From NCBI GenBank assembly GCA_004020365.1, contig SAQR01000032.1, forward strand, positions 1 to 40,481: 40,481 nt of DNA, in the 5' to 3' direction. Position 1 is the first letter of the stretch, and every line of letters starts with the position of its first letter. The DNA comes from Mesorhizobium sp. Lineage in GTDB: Bacteria; Pseudomonadota; Alphaproteobacteria; Rhizobiales; Rhizobiaceae. This document shows, in pieces, positions 1 through 6,009 of the stretch. The notes under the pieces were generated by a model that was given only the letters and a program-made list of their open reading frames with translations, did no database searches and was not told the origin of the DNA. Position numbers and translations under genes: made by a program.

Positions 1-154
1 CGCTCGCGAGCGGCTTCGCTACCGCCGACCTACACCATGCGATGGGACACGACCGACGATGATGCGCAGTGAGAAAGGCGCAAACACGTACCCCGCCCAA
101 GCATCCACAGAATGTGCTATAGTTATAGTTGTTCCACCGTCGATGAGAGGACAG

Positions 155-874
155 ATGAGCGGACCGAGCAATCCCGATCTCTGGCATCGCATTGAAGGCT
201 ACAATTTCGATCAACCCGGCATCCATCTACCCTTCTCGGCCAGGCTTGCCCGAGAAAACGGCTGGCCGTCGGAGTTTGCGCAGCGTGTCGTCGAAGAATA
301 CAAAAAATTCGTCTACCTGATGTGCGTCACTGACGAGATGCTGACCCCTTCGCAGGAAGTCGACGAAGCCTGGCACATGCACCTCGTGTACACCCGTAGC
401 TACTGGGACAATTTCTGCCGTGGTGTGCTGGGCAGGGATATCCATCACGAACCGACCGAAGGCGGTGCTGCTGAAAACTCCAAATTCCGCGATTGCTACA
501 AGCGAACGAAGGAACGCTATCAGGAAGAATTCGGCACCATGCCGCCGTCCGACATCTGGCCGGGCGAGCAGATTCGCTTCGGGGACGCCGAGCGACACAT
601 GGTCGTCGAGAGATCGCGGTTGCCATATGTCACGAAGAGCCAACTCGGCACCGCTGCCTTCTATGCCTTCTTCGTTTTGTGGGCAGGATGGAGTCTCGAT
701 TGGAATTCGTCCGCGTGGATGTTGATTGTCGGAATGGCGGCATTCGTCGGCCTTACGCGCCTGCTTCCGGTCGGGCGGCCGCGAAGAAACAGACGGAACG
801 CTAATAGCGGAGGCTGCGGCGGCGGCGGTGGAGGCGGTGATGGCTGCGGCGGCGGGTGTGGCGGCGGTGAATGA
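155..874 (+). CDS. Glycine-rich domain (GRDP-like) membrane protein with Gly/Cys tail
   Basis: A 239-residue protein. Residues about 69-90 hold the motif VDEAWHMHL, then TRSYWDNFC, the H-x-H plus Y...C signature of the glycine-rich-domain (GRDP-like, PF07173) family. Two hydrophobic segments follow (about 166-179 and 187-204), then a basic stretch and a tail after residue 218 made almost only of Gly and Cys. Similar His-motif, two-helix, Gly/Cys-tail proteins occur in many bacteria; their biochemical role is not known. I chose ATG 155 because GAGAGG lies just upstream; ATG 143 and 59 are also in frame but lack a better ribosome site. It stands alone, with no partner gene nearby. The tail may bind metal through its cysteines, but that is inference. 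Family call fairly sure, function unknown. Confidence 0.8.
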   Translation: MSGPSNPDLWHRIEGYNFDQPGIHLPFSARLARENGWPSEFAQRVVEEYKKFVYLMCVTDEMLTPSQEVDEAWHMHLVYTRSYWDNFCRGVLGRDIHHEPTEGGAAENSKFRDCYKRTKERYQEEFGTMPPSDIWPGEQIRFGDAERHMVVERSRLPYVTKSQLGTAAFYAFFVLWAGWSLDWNSSAWMLIVGMAAFVGLTRLLPVGRPRRNRRNANSGGCGGGGGGGDGCGGGCGGGE

Positions 875-1514
875 GCAGTTCCGGGCGGGAATGTCTCCTG
901 CCCCGGCCATTCTTCCGGACTCCTGACGTCAGCTATGGCCGCCCTTATGTGATGCAGCCTTCCCCCCGCTTAGCGGGCGAACCACTTCATCAGCGCGCTG
1001 GTGCGGAATGTGTTTTGAGGATTCGAATCGCAGTACGTGCTGCGGCGAACGGCCCTAAAAAAGACTGCTGCTTCCGCTTCGAAAAAGCACCTAGCAATAT
1101 TGGGTTGGACGCCTCCGAGCACGCCGCTCCGAATCGGCGAGCGCGCGCAGGTAAGCCGGTCGAACAAACAACGTTGGAAGGGAAATCCTCTGAGGCATGG
1201 AGGAGCACCGCTATCAGCAGGCCGGCGAACCTCCGCGATCACGCCATAATCAACCTGGCGAACTTCGCTACTCTTTCTTCGTGGCGAACCCCAACGCCGC
1301 CTGGCCGGCGCCAACCTAACCTAGGCAACCCACCTCCCCCGCTCCCTGCGGCGCCAGCCATCTTTTCGCTAGTGTATGTGGCTCGCTAGTGTATGTGGCG
1401 CAAGGTGCGAAGCGGTTCTGCAATAACGGCATGCATAACTTCAAAAACCCTAAGCGCGCCGCATACGTCGCATAGGTCCATTCCAACGCGACGCGCTTCA
1501 GGCAGCTACATCGT
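875..1514. other. Gene-poor stretch with a 17-bp tandem duplication
   Basis: I see no convincing gene here. Open frames on both strands are proline/arginine-rich and look like chance frames of GC-rich DNA. The only clear structure is a perfect 17-bp tandem duplication (unit TCGCTAGTGTATGTGGC) at 1366-1382 and 1383-1399. Confidence 0.5.
1366..1399. repeat. Perfect 17-bp tandem direct repeat
   Basis: Two head-to-tail copies of TCGCTAGTGTATGTGGC with no spacer. There is no obvious link to a promoter; it may be replication slippage or a duplicated binding site. Confidence 0.8.
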
Positions 1515-1817
1515 TTACGCCGTCACGCCACCACGACCGGTTTTCTGTGCCGTTATCCAGGGCATAGCTGCAGAGACGTCCTCGAGGATCTTGGCCGATC
1601 TCGCAAAGCCGGCGAAAGCCTCGCGTGCAACTGAAATGGGAACCTGACCATCATAGGCGCGCTGGCAGGCGCGCAACGCCGTGTCAAAAATTGGCCCCCT
1701 GCGATTCTTCGGCCATTCCTGCAGGAACTCGAAAGCATCAGCCAAGCATTCGACTTCCTCCACCATGAACTCCCCCTTCCTGACGAAAACAGGCCGGTCG
1801 AAAGTCCTGTCGTTCAT
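1515..1817 (-). CDS. DUF982 domain protein
   Basis: A 100-residue soluble protein. It has the DUF982 pattern: an N-terminal F-x-x-PV-x-V strand (FDRPVFV), a VEEVECLADAFEFLQEWP helix, then ALRACQRAYDGQVPISVAREAFAGFARSA. DUF982 proteins are numerous in Mesorhizobium, Rhizobium and Sinorhizobium and usually about 80-100 residues long; no activity is established. The start at 1817 is chosen over the in-frame ATG at 1829 because GGAGG sits 5 nt upstream of it, inside the codons that the longer start would translate. It is a lone minus-strand gene with no clear terminator. Confidence 0.8.
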   Translation of the reverse strand: MNDRTFDRPVFVRKGEFMVEEVECLADAFEFLQEWPKNRRGPIFDTALRACQRAYDGQVPISVAREAFAGFARSAKILEDVSAAMPWITAQKTGRGGVTA

Positions 1818-2199
1818 GAGAACCTCCATTCAACTGAACGAGTGTTTGAGTTTTCTCGAGAGCCGTGAGCGACGGCTGCGGAAAATATGTGAAGCCCACT
1901 TTTTGCTGTCAAGGAACGGCCAATTCGGCTCTGAAGCAAAACGCCTCGCAAGACCTCGCAAGACTAAGACCGCATGCGGAACGTTGCTGTATGCCGCTGC
2001 AACCTGCAACCGAGGACGGTCTGAAGGGCCCGGACAACAGCAGAAAGCCCGCGCCCTCGGGGAGAAGACGCGGGCTGACCGGAGCTACCGATCTCGCAGC
2101 ATTTGTATGAGGGGACAATACTACGCTGCTGGCACTAAACTTTCGTCGCAGGACAGTGTTCCACCCTCAAGGGAAAAAACCGCAGGCTTGTGTTCGCCG
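1818..2199. other. Gene-poor stretch between small genes
   Basis: No convincing coding frame. The one structure I can point to is the hairpin at 2046-2076, listed separately as a probable minus-strand terminator. Confidence 0.4.
2046..2076 (-). terminator. Probable terminator of the small gene(s) at 2200-2489
   Basis: Perfect 8-bp stem (AGCCCGCG / CGCGGGCT) with a 15-nt loop, followed on the minus strand by TTCT. It lies about 120 nt past the stop at 2200. The T tract is short, so confidence is moderate. Confidence 0.45.
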
Positions 2200-2418
2200 C
2201 TACAGCAACGCCTCCCAACGAAGGACCGCGTAGACTGCTCCGGCCACCATCGAGAGCACAGCAAGAACCACGAGCAAGACGAACGGGTACGGCTTGCTGA
2301 CGGCGGCGTCAGCCTCGTCTTGCTTCTCGTTCAAATCCTCGTCTCGATCGCCTTTCCTGATGATGCTGCGGGTATTTTCCCCTGCGTCTCCTGCGAAATT
2401 TTTGTAGCGATATCCCAT
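2200..2418 (-). CDS. Small protein with one C-terminal membrane helix
   Basis: A 72-residue frame whose last 30 residues form one hydrophobic helix (from YPFVLLVVLAVLSMVAGAVY to the end); the N-terminal half is charged and polar. I do not recognise a family. The ATG at 2418 is the first possible start after an in-frame stop 15 nt upstream, and it lacks a good ribosome site. A second, overlapping frame on the same strand (2331-2489) also looks protein-like and ends exactly where a TTG (2334) could start a shorter 44-residue version of this protein. The membrane-helix half is therefore better supported than the N-terminal half. Confidence 0.45.
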   Translation of the reverse strand: MGYRYKNFAGDAGENTRSIIRKGDRDEDLNEKQDEADAAVSKPYPFVLLVVLAVLSMVAGAVYAVLRWEALL

Positions 2419-2489
2419 GCAATCACCGGATCATCGGGCAGGTGCCTCTGAAGCCATTCAGGGAGACCGCGGCCAGTGTTCTTGTCCAT
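2331..2489 (-). CDS. Possible 52-residue protein overlapping the small membrane gene
   Basis: Frame starting ATG 2489 and ending TGA 2331. The product is soluble, with a compact amphipathic look (segments such as LPEWLQRHLPDDPVIAWDIA). Its stop overlaps a TTG codon of the downstream membrane-helix frame (TTGA), an arrangement typical of translationally coupled genes. It has no strong ribosome site and I recognise no family. It competes with the N-terminal part of the 2200-2418 reading; only one of the two frames need be real over 2335-2418. Confidence 0.35.
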   Translation of the reverse strand: MDKNTGRGLPEWLQRHLPDDPVIAWDIATKISQETQGKIPAASSGKAIETRI

Positions 2490-2542
2490 TTCGCGAACAA
2501 GTCTTCTGCTTCAATTATGTCCCTACTCGCTAATATACATCA

Positions 2543-2779
2543 TCAGCTTTCCGCAGTTTTCAAGGCAGGACGGCCCGGTTTTCCGGCTGTTTCAGTTTCA
2601 AGGCTCGGCAGCACGTCCTGGTCCCTGGATCGCTTCAGCAGCGCGTGCGACGCCTGCACCAAGCGTTGCGACAGGGCCAGTGTGAAGCGAAGGTCCTCAA
2701 CCAGCGCCCTTCCATGCTCGGCGGTCTGCCGAACGCGCGCCGCATGGATTTTGGTGGCTTCCCAAACAGGTTCTTCCAC
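2543..2779 (-). CDS. Small helical protein of unknown function
   Basis: About 78 residues from GTG 2779, which has GGGAG 9 nt upstream; an in-frame ATG at 2818 would add 13 residues but has no ribosome site. The product is mostly helical (EATKIHAARVRQTAEHGRA, then EDLRFTLALSQRLVQASHAL) with a basic C-terminus, and has no signal peptide or membrane segment. I recognise no family. A strong minus-strand hairpin with a T tract lies about 50 nt upstream of ATG 2818, so it either has its own promoter after that terminator or is controlled by it. Confidence 0.45.
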   Translation of the reverse strand: MEEPVWEATKIHAARVRQTAEHGRALVEDLRFTLALSQRLVQASHALLKRSRDQDVLPSLETETAGKPGRPALKTAES

Positions 2780-3139
2780 GGTGTCTGACTCCCAGGGCTG
2801 CGTCGTGGAATGGAGCATTGGCCATTTGCAGTATCTGCGTAAAGCCAACGGAGTTCTAGCGCAGACAAAAAAAGCCCGCCGTACCCGCGGGTGCGACGGG
2901 GCGATCAGGCGGTCGCCAAGCACGGCTTGGGGGGCTGAGATGTGCCCGGTGCGTACGGACCGAGGAAAATCATATGCGCGCCGGCTGCGCGGCGTCTACT
3001 AACCGCCGGTTGGAAGAGTGGGCAGAACGGGGGAGCCCGCGCCTCTGCTGGAACAAGGACACACCCTATTCGGCGCGCGCTCGATGGCGCAGTCCGGCGC
3101 GCGCCTGGACGCGGCTTCCGCGATCGGTCAATTCGCCTG
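2780..3139. other. Gene-poor stretch between a small minus-strand gene and a DUF1236 gene
   Basis: No convincing gene. It holds the hairpin at 2867-2902. Several overlapping plus-strand frames run across 2940-3170, but none has a ribosome site or recognisable product, and the promoter of the next gene begins at 3140. Confidence 0.4.
2867..2902 (-). terminator. Orphan minus-strand terminator
   Basis: On the minus strand a GC-rich stem (CCCGTCG...CGGCGGG around a self-complementary ACCCGCGGGT core) is followed by seven T residues, a textbook intrinsic terminator. No gene on this strand was recognised in the 2.4 kb upstream, so it may end an unseen small RNA or act as an attenuator for the gene starting near 2779. 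Confidence 0.6.
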
Positions 3140-3164
3140 GGAACAAAACATTCCAGAGGTGGTT
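3140..3164 (+). promoter_or_regulatory. Candidate EcfG/RpoE2-type promoter of the 3204 gene
   Basis: GGAAC at 3140-3144, 18 nt, then TT at 3163-3164, matching the GGAAC-N18/19-TT pattern known for RpoE2-type general stress sigma factors. Transcription would start near 3172, after the ATG at 3171, which favours the GTG start at 3204. Confidence 0.55.
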
Positions 3165-3203
3165 TTCCCCATGAAGGGACAGACTTTTCGAAGGAGACGT
3201 CTC

Positions 3204-3905
3204 GTGAAAAAAGTTCTGATCACCAGTATGCTGGCCATAGGCGTTGGCTGTGGCGCAGCGCTTGCCCAGGAACAGCAGCCGGCCCCAAGCCAGTCGGGCG
3301 CCGATTGCCCGGCCGGCTCGGCTGGGTGCCCGGAAGGTGCGATGGGCGAACAGGGTAAGGCCGGCGCCACCACCGAGGAGCAGGCTCAAGGCAAGGCGAA
3401 GATGCAGACCGACGAGCAAGCCCAGGGTAAAGCCGGCGTAACCACCGAGCAGCAGACTCAAGGCGAGGCTGGCGCCACAACCGAGCAACAGGCGCAGGAC
3501 AAGGCCAAGACCCAGACCGAGCAGCAGACCCAGGGCGAGGCCGGCGCCACAACCGAGCAGCAGACTCAGGGCGAGGCCGGTACCACCACCGAACAGCAGA
3601 CCCAGGGCACTACTCAGCCACAGGATAAGACGGAGACCGGCGCGATCAGCAATGTGACCGTTGAACAGAAAACGCAAATCACCCAAATCCTCAAGGAGGA
3701 AAAGGTCGAACCGGTTGCCGACGTCGACTTTGACATCTCAGTGGGTGTCGAGGTTCCGCGGCAGAAGGTTGAACTGCGTCCTCTGCCACGGCGAATCATC
3801 GAGATCGTCCCAGCTTACGAAGAGTACCAGTATTTCGTGCTGGCCGATGGTCGTATCGTCATCGTCGATCCGGATACATTCACGATCGTCCTTATTCTGG
3901 CCTAA
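3204..3905 (+). CDS. Exported DUF1236 protein with Gln/Thr/Gly-rich repeats
   Basis: A 233-residue protein. GTG 3204 is chosen because AAGGAG lies 7 nt upstream and the reading then begins with a clean signal peptide (KKVLITSMLAIGVGCGAALA, cut before QEQ). The longer ATG at 3171 would fall upstream of the predicted transcript start. After a short Cys-containing stretch come about seven imperfect 11-13-residue repeats built on EQQTQGEAGATT (about residues 48-137), with Lys and Glu alternating between units. The C-terminal 50 residues are the DUF1236 domain (RQKVELRPLP, then YQYFVLADGRIVIVDPDT). DUF1236 proteins are small periplasmic proteins of rhizobia without a known activity. The repeat region probably forms a flexible hydrophilic linker. 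An inverted repeat follows the stop. Confidence 0.85.
   Translation: MKKVLITSMLAIGVGCGAALAQEQQPAPSQSGADCPAGSAGCPEGAMGEQGKAGATTEEQAQGKAKMQTDEQAQGKAGVTTEQQTQGEAGATTEQQAQDKAKTQTEQQTQGEAGATTEQQTQGEAGTTTEQQTQGTTQPQDKTETGAISNVTVEQKTQITQILKEEKVEPVADVDFDISVGVEVPRQKVELRPLPRRIIEIVPAYEEYQYFVLADGRIVIVDPDTFTIVLILA
3350..3615 (+). repeat. Coding tandem repeats in the DUF1236 gene
   Basis: Imperfect 33-39-nt units encode EQQTQGEAGATT-like segments. Several neighbouring units are nearly identical in DNA as well as protein, so copy number could change by slippage. Confidence 0.75.
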
Positions 3906-3925
3906 CGCCCTTGTTCGGGCTAAAC

Positions 3926-3956
3926 GAGGGGTCCGCTGCCCCACGGCGGACCCCTC
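3926..3956 (+). terminator. Hairpin after the DUF1236 gene
   Basis: Perfect 11-bp inverted repeat (GAGGGGTCCGC / GCGGACCCCTC, 9-nt loop) 20 nt after the stop. There is no long T tract, so it may be a weak terminator or an mRNA-stabilising stem. Confidence 0.6.
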
Positions 3957-4202
3957 ATCTGCATCGACCAGTCTCCTGTCACCGAAGGCGACGGCTGTTA
4001 CGTCTGTTCAAGCTGACAGGCTTTTCTGCGTGTCGCGGATCCTTCCAGCCGTTTCCCACCTGGATTACACCTGGAGGCGTCCTTCCTGCTCAAAAGGCCT
4101 GAGATAGGACTTCGGTCTGGCCGCTTGCCGACCATGGGCTGGCCCAGCCGGTGCTTTGGTCCGGGATCGCTAGAGCAAAAGCCTGAAATGGGGGAGTTCT
4201 TA

Positions 4203-4228
4203 GGAACCGAGCTCCTGCAGGCGTCGTT
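4203..4228 (+). promoter_or_regulatory. Candidate EcfG/RpoE2-type promoter of the 30-residue membrane protein
   Basis: GGAAC at 4203-4207, 17 nt, CGTT at 4225-4228, an exact match to the GGAAC-N16/17-CGTT form of the general stress promoter. It lies 30 nt before the start codon at 4259, with an AGGAGG ribosome site between. Confidence 0.7.
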
Positions 4229-4258
4229 GCGATGCCGACCCCGTGACAGGAGGCTGCA

Positions 4259-4351
4259 ATGGACCCCAGCATTCAGCAGGCGCGTTGGCTGCTTGTTCCG
4301 GTATTTGGCCTGGTGTTCGGGGTTGCAGCCGTAGGGCTTTTCATCGGCTGA
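4259..4351 (+). CDS. 30-residue single-helix membrane microprotein (copy 1)
   Basis: ATG 4259 to TGA 4351, preceded by AGGAGG with 6-nt spacing, one of the best ribosome sites in the region. The product has a short polar N-terminus, the motif QARWLLVPVF at residues 7-16, and a hydrophobic stretch to the end, so it should be one inner-membrane helix. A second gene at 8039-8131 (minus strand) encodes a protein of exactly the same length that aligns without gaps, with 13 of 30 residues identical including QARWLL and PVF. Both have a GGAAC...CGTT promoter at nearly the same distance, and both sit beside DUF1236 genes. The paralogy makes a chance frame unlikely. I know no named family; a stress-induced envelope microprotein is an inference. 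Confidence 0.75.
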   Translation: MDPSIQQARWLLVPVFGLVFGVAAVGLFIG

Positions 4352-4410
4352 TGGGGTCGACCGATGAAGGCAACGCACTCGCGCAGTCATGAGTCCCTTC
4401 CTGCGCCAGC

Positions 4411-4449
4411 GAGACCCACCGGTTTCTCCCCTTGAGACTGGTGGGTCTT
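4411..4449 (+). terminator. Hairpin after the microprotein gene
   Basis: A 13-bp inverted repeat (GAGACCCACCGGT / ACTGGTGGGTCTT, wobble pairs included), 13-nt loop, about 60 nt past the microprotein stop. The T tract is short, so termination efficiency is uncertain. Confidence 0.5.
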
Positions 4450-4500
4450 GACACTGCCCGATGATGGCGAAAGCGTGATAAATTGGTGCAGACTACAGAG

Positions 4501-4533
4501 GATTGACTTGGGCGAAAGATTGACCTGGGCGAA
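4501..4533 (+). repeat. Direct repeat of a 16-bp element upstream of the 4566 gene
   Basis: GATTGACTTGGGCGAA (4501-4516) and GATTGACCTGGGCGAA (4518-4533) are 15/16 identical and begin 17 nt apart, just upstream of the GTG at 4566. Tandem spacing near the start of a gene suggests paired regulator sites or a duplicated -35-like TTGAC. Confidence 0.6.
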
Positions 4534-4565
4534 TTCGAAATAGGTAGAAATGCAACGTAGAGGGC

Positions 4566-5297
4566 GTGACGGTCAAAGGATATTCTAGCGTGCTATTGGC
4601 AAATTCATTGATCACAGACGCAATACGGCCGCAGCGGCCGCGGCATTGTGAGACAAGAGTTCTCGCCAGTGCGCGTCCTCAATCGCAGCGCAGGCTCAAA
4701 TCTCTTCGGGGGCTTCGCGTCGCCATCTGCCTGAGCGCATCGGCCTTGGTTCTCGTCGCGAGCCCCTACCGTGTGGCACAGGACGGCCTGTCCCTGACGC
4801 TAAGCCCGCAGACCGCCTGGGCACAGGGGAACTCTGGGAACTCTGACTCCGGCAACTCCGGGAACGGGAACTCCGGGAACGGGAACGGGAACTCCGGGAA
4901 TTCTGGCTCCGGCAACTCTGGAAACACTAGCCCCGGGAACGCTGGAAACACCGGAGACCCCGGGAACGCCACAGGCCCGGGGAATGCCGCAGACCCACAG
5001 GATACGGACCCGAACGGCAACGCGGACGAGGACGAATCAAAAGCACTGAACGTCACTCCCCCGGCAAATCCGGTTACCGCGCTAAATCCTGGCAACAAGC
5101 CCAAAACATATATCAACGCGACCACTGGAGACCGGATCGAGGTGCGCGGGGCAAGCGTGGGTGTGGTGCATTCCAACGGGCTGAGCGAGCGCATCGACGG
5201 CGGCCATTATGAGATGCGCGATGCCATGGGCCGCACCATCATTCGGCGACAGGCAAAGAACTCCGATCGGGCAAGACTGCTCCGGATGATCGAGTGA
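4566..5297 (+). CDS. Exported Asn/Gly/Ser-rich protein with conserved C-terminal domain
   Basis: A 243-residue protein from GTG 4566 (weak ribosome site AGAGGG very close to the start). A basic N-terminal region of about 48 residues precedes a hydrophobic helix (VAICLSASALVLVASP) and a probable signal-peptidase site at AWA-QG near residue 87, so the leader is unusually long, as in extended signal peptides of large exported proteins. Next comes a low-complexity tract of GNSGN/GNGNSGN repeats (about 88-135), an acidic linker, then a compact C-terminal domain (TGDRIEVRGASVGVVHSNGL, then GGHYEMRDAMGRTIIRR). C-termini with this GRTI-R-R-x-A pattern recur in rhizobial exported proteins of unknown role. 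It converges on the response regulator at 5332. Confidence 0.7.
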   Translation: MTVKGYSSVLLANSLITDAIRPQRPRHCETRVLASARPQSQRRLKSLRGLRVAICLSASALVLVASPYRVAQDGLSLTLSPQTAWAQGNSGNSDSGNSGNGNSGNGNGNSGNSGSGNSGNTSPGNAGNTGDPGNATGPGNAADPQDTDPNGNADEDESKALNVTPPANPVTALNPGNKPKTYINATTGDRIEVRGASVGVVHSNGLSERIDGGHYEMRDAMGRTIIRRQAKNSDRARLLRMIE

Positions 5298-5331
5298 TGG
5301 CGTGTTCCACAGGCCGCAAGGCTGTCTTGCT

Positions 5332-6009
5332 TCATGCAGGATGGCGGTCAGGCGGATGCTGATGCTCGGTCGCGTCGCGCAATGTCATCGCGGCTTCGGT
5401 CCGGTTGCTCACATTGAGCTTGGCGAGAATCCGCGTCATGTGATGCTTTATGGTTTTCTCGTGCAGGTTCAGCTGAAGACCGATCCGCTTGTTGCTCAAT
5501 CCCGCGGCAACGAGCGTCAGGATCTCTCTTTCGCGACTGGTGAGTTCGGCCAGCACGTCGGGTTTCTCGATCGCGGTTGATTTGCTCGACAAGTCGACCA
5601 ACACGCGCGCCGACAATTGCGGGCAAACATACCGTTCGCCCATCGCCACCGTGCGCAGTATGGCGGCCAGGGTTCTCGATCCGACCCCCTTCAGGACGTA
5701 GCCTCTTGCCCCGCTCTGCAAGGCGGTCATGACGTGCTGGTTTTCCTCCGAAACGGTCAGCATCACGATTTTCAGGTCCGGGTGCCGCTCCAGAGCCGGC
5801 TCGACCGCGCTGAGGCCCCCTCCAGGCACCGAGATGTCCATCAGGAGAATATCGAGCTGCTGGTCTTCCGATATCCGCAAGGCGTCATCTCTACTGCTGC
5901 CTTGGGCAACGATCTCGAACCCGCCGATCTGCTCGAGGGTGCGCACAACACCTTCCCTGAACAGCGGATGGTCATCGACAATGGCGAGCTTTATGGCCGC
6001 TGCCATCAC
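5332..6009 (-). CDS. NarL/FixJ-family response regulator
   Basis: 225 residues. The N-terminal receiver domain has the acidic pair D12-D13, phospho-acceptor D58 (LLMDIS) and the conserved Lys in YVLKG. The C-terminal LuxR-type helix-turn-helix (LTSREREILTLVAAGLSNKR, then LHEKTIKHHMTRILAKLNV) binds DNA. It should be phosphorylated by the histidine kinase encoded just upstream. Its ATG overlaps the kinase stop codon by 4 nt (ATGA), so the two are translationally coupled. The target genes are not evident from the sequence; the neighbouring exported-protein gene at 4566 converges on it and may or may not be a target. Confidence 0.93.
   Translation of the reverse strand: MMAAAIKLAIVDDHPLFREGVVRTLEQIGGFEIVAQGSSRDDALRISEDQQLDILLMDISVPGGGLSAVEPALERHPDLKIVMLTVSEENQHVMTALQSGARGYVLKGVGSRTLAAILRTVAMGERYVCPQLSARVLVDLSSKSTAIEKPDVLAELTSREREILTLVAAGLSNKRIGLQLNLHEKTIKHHMTRILAKLNVSNRTEAAMTLRDATEHQHPPDRHPA

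Noticed and set aside
871-1389. Plus-strand frame of 172 codons
   Set aside because: Pro/Arg/Ala-rich, no ribosome site or family resemblance, and ends in the 17-bp duplication.
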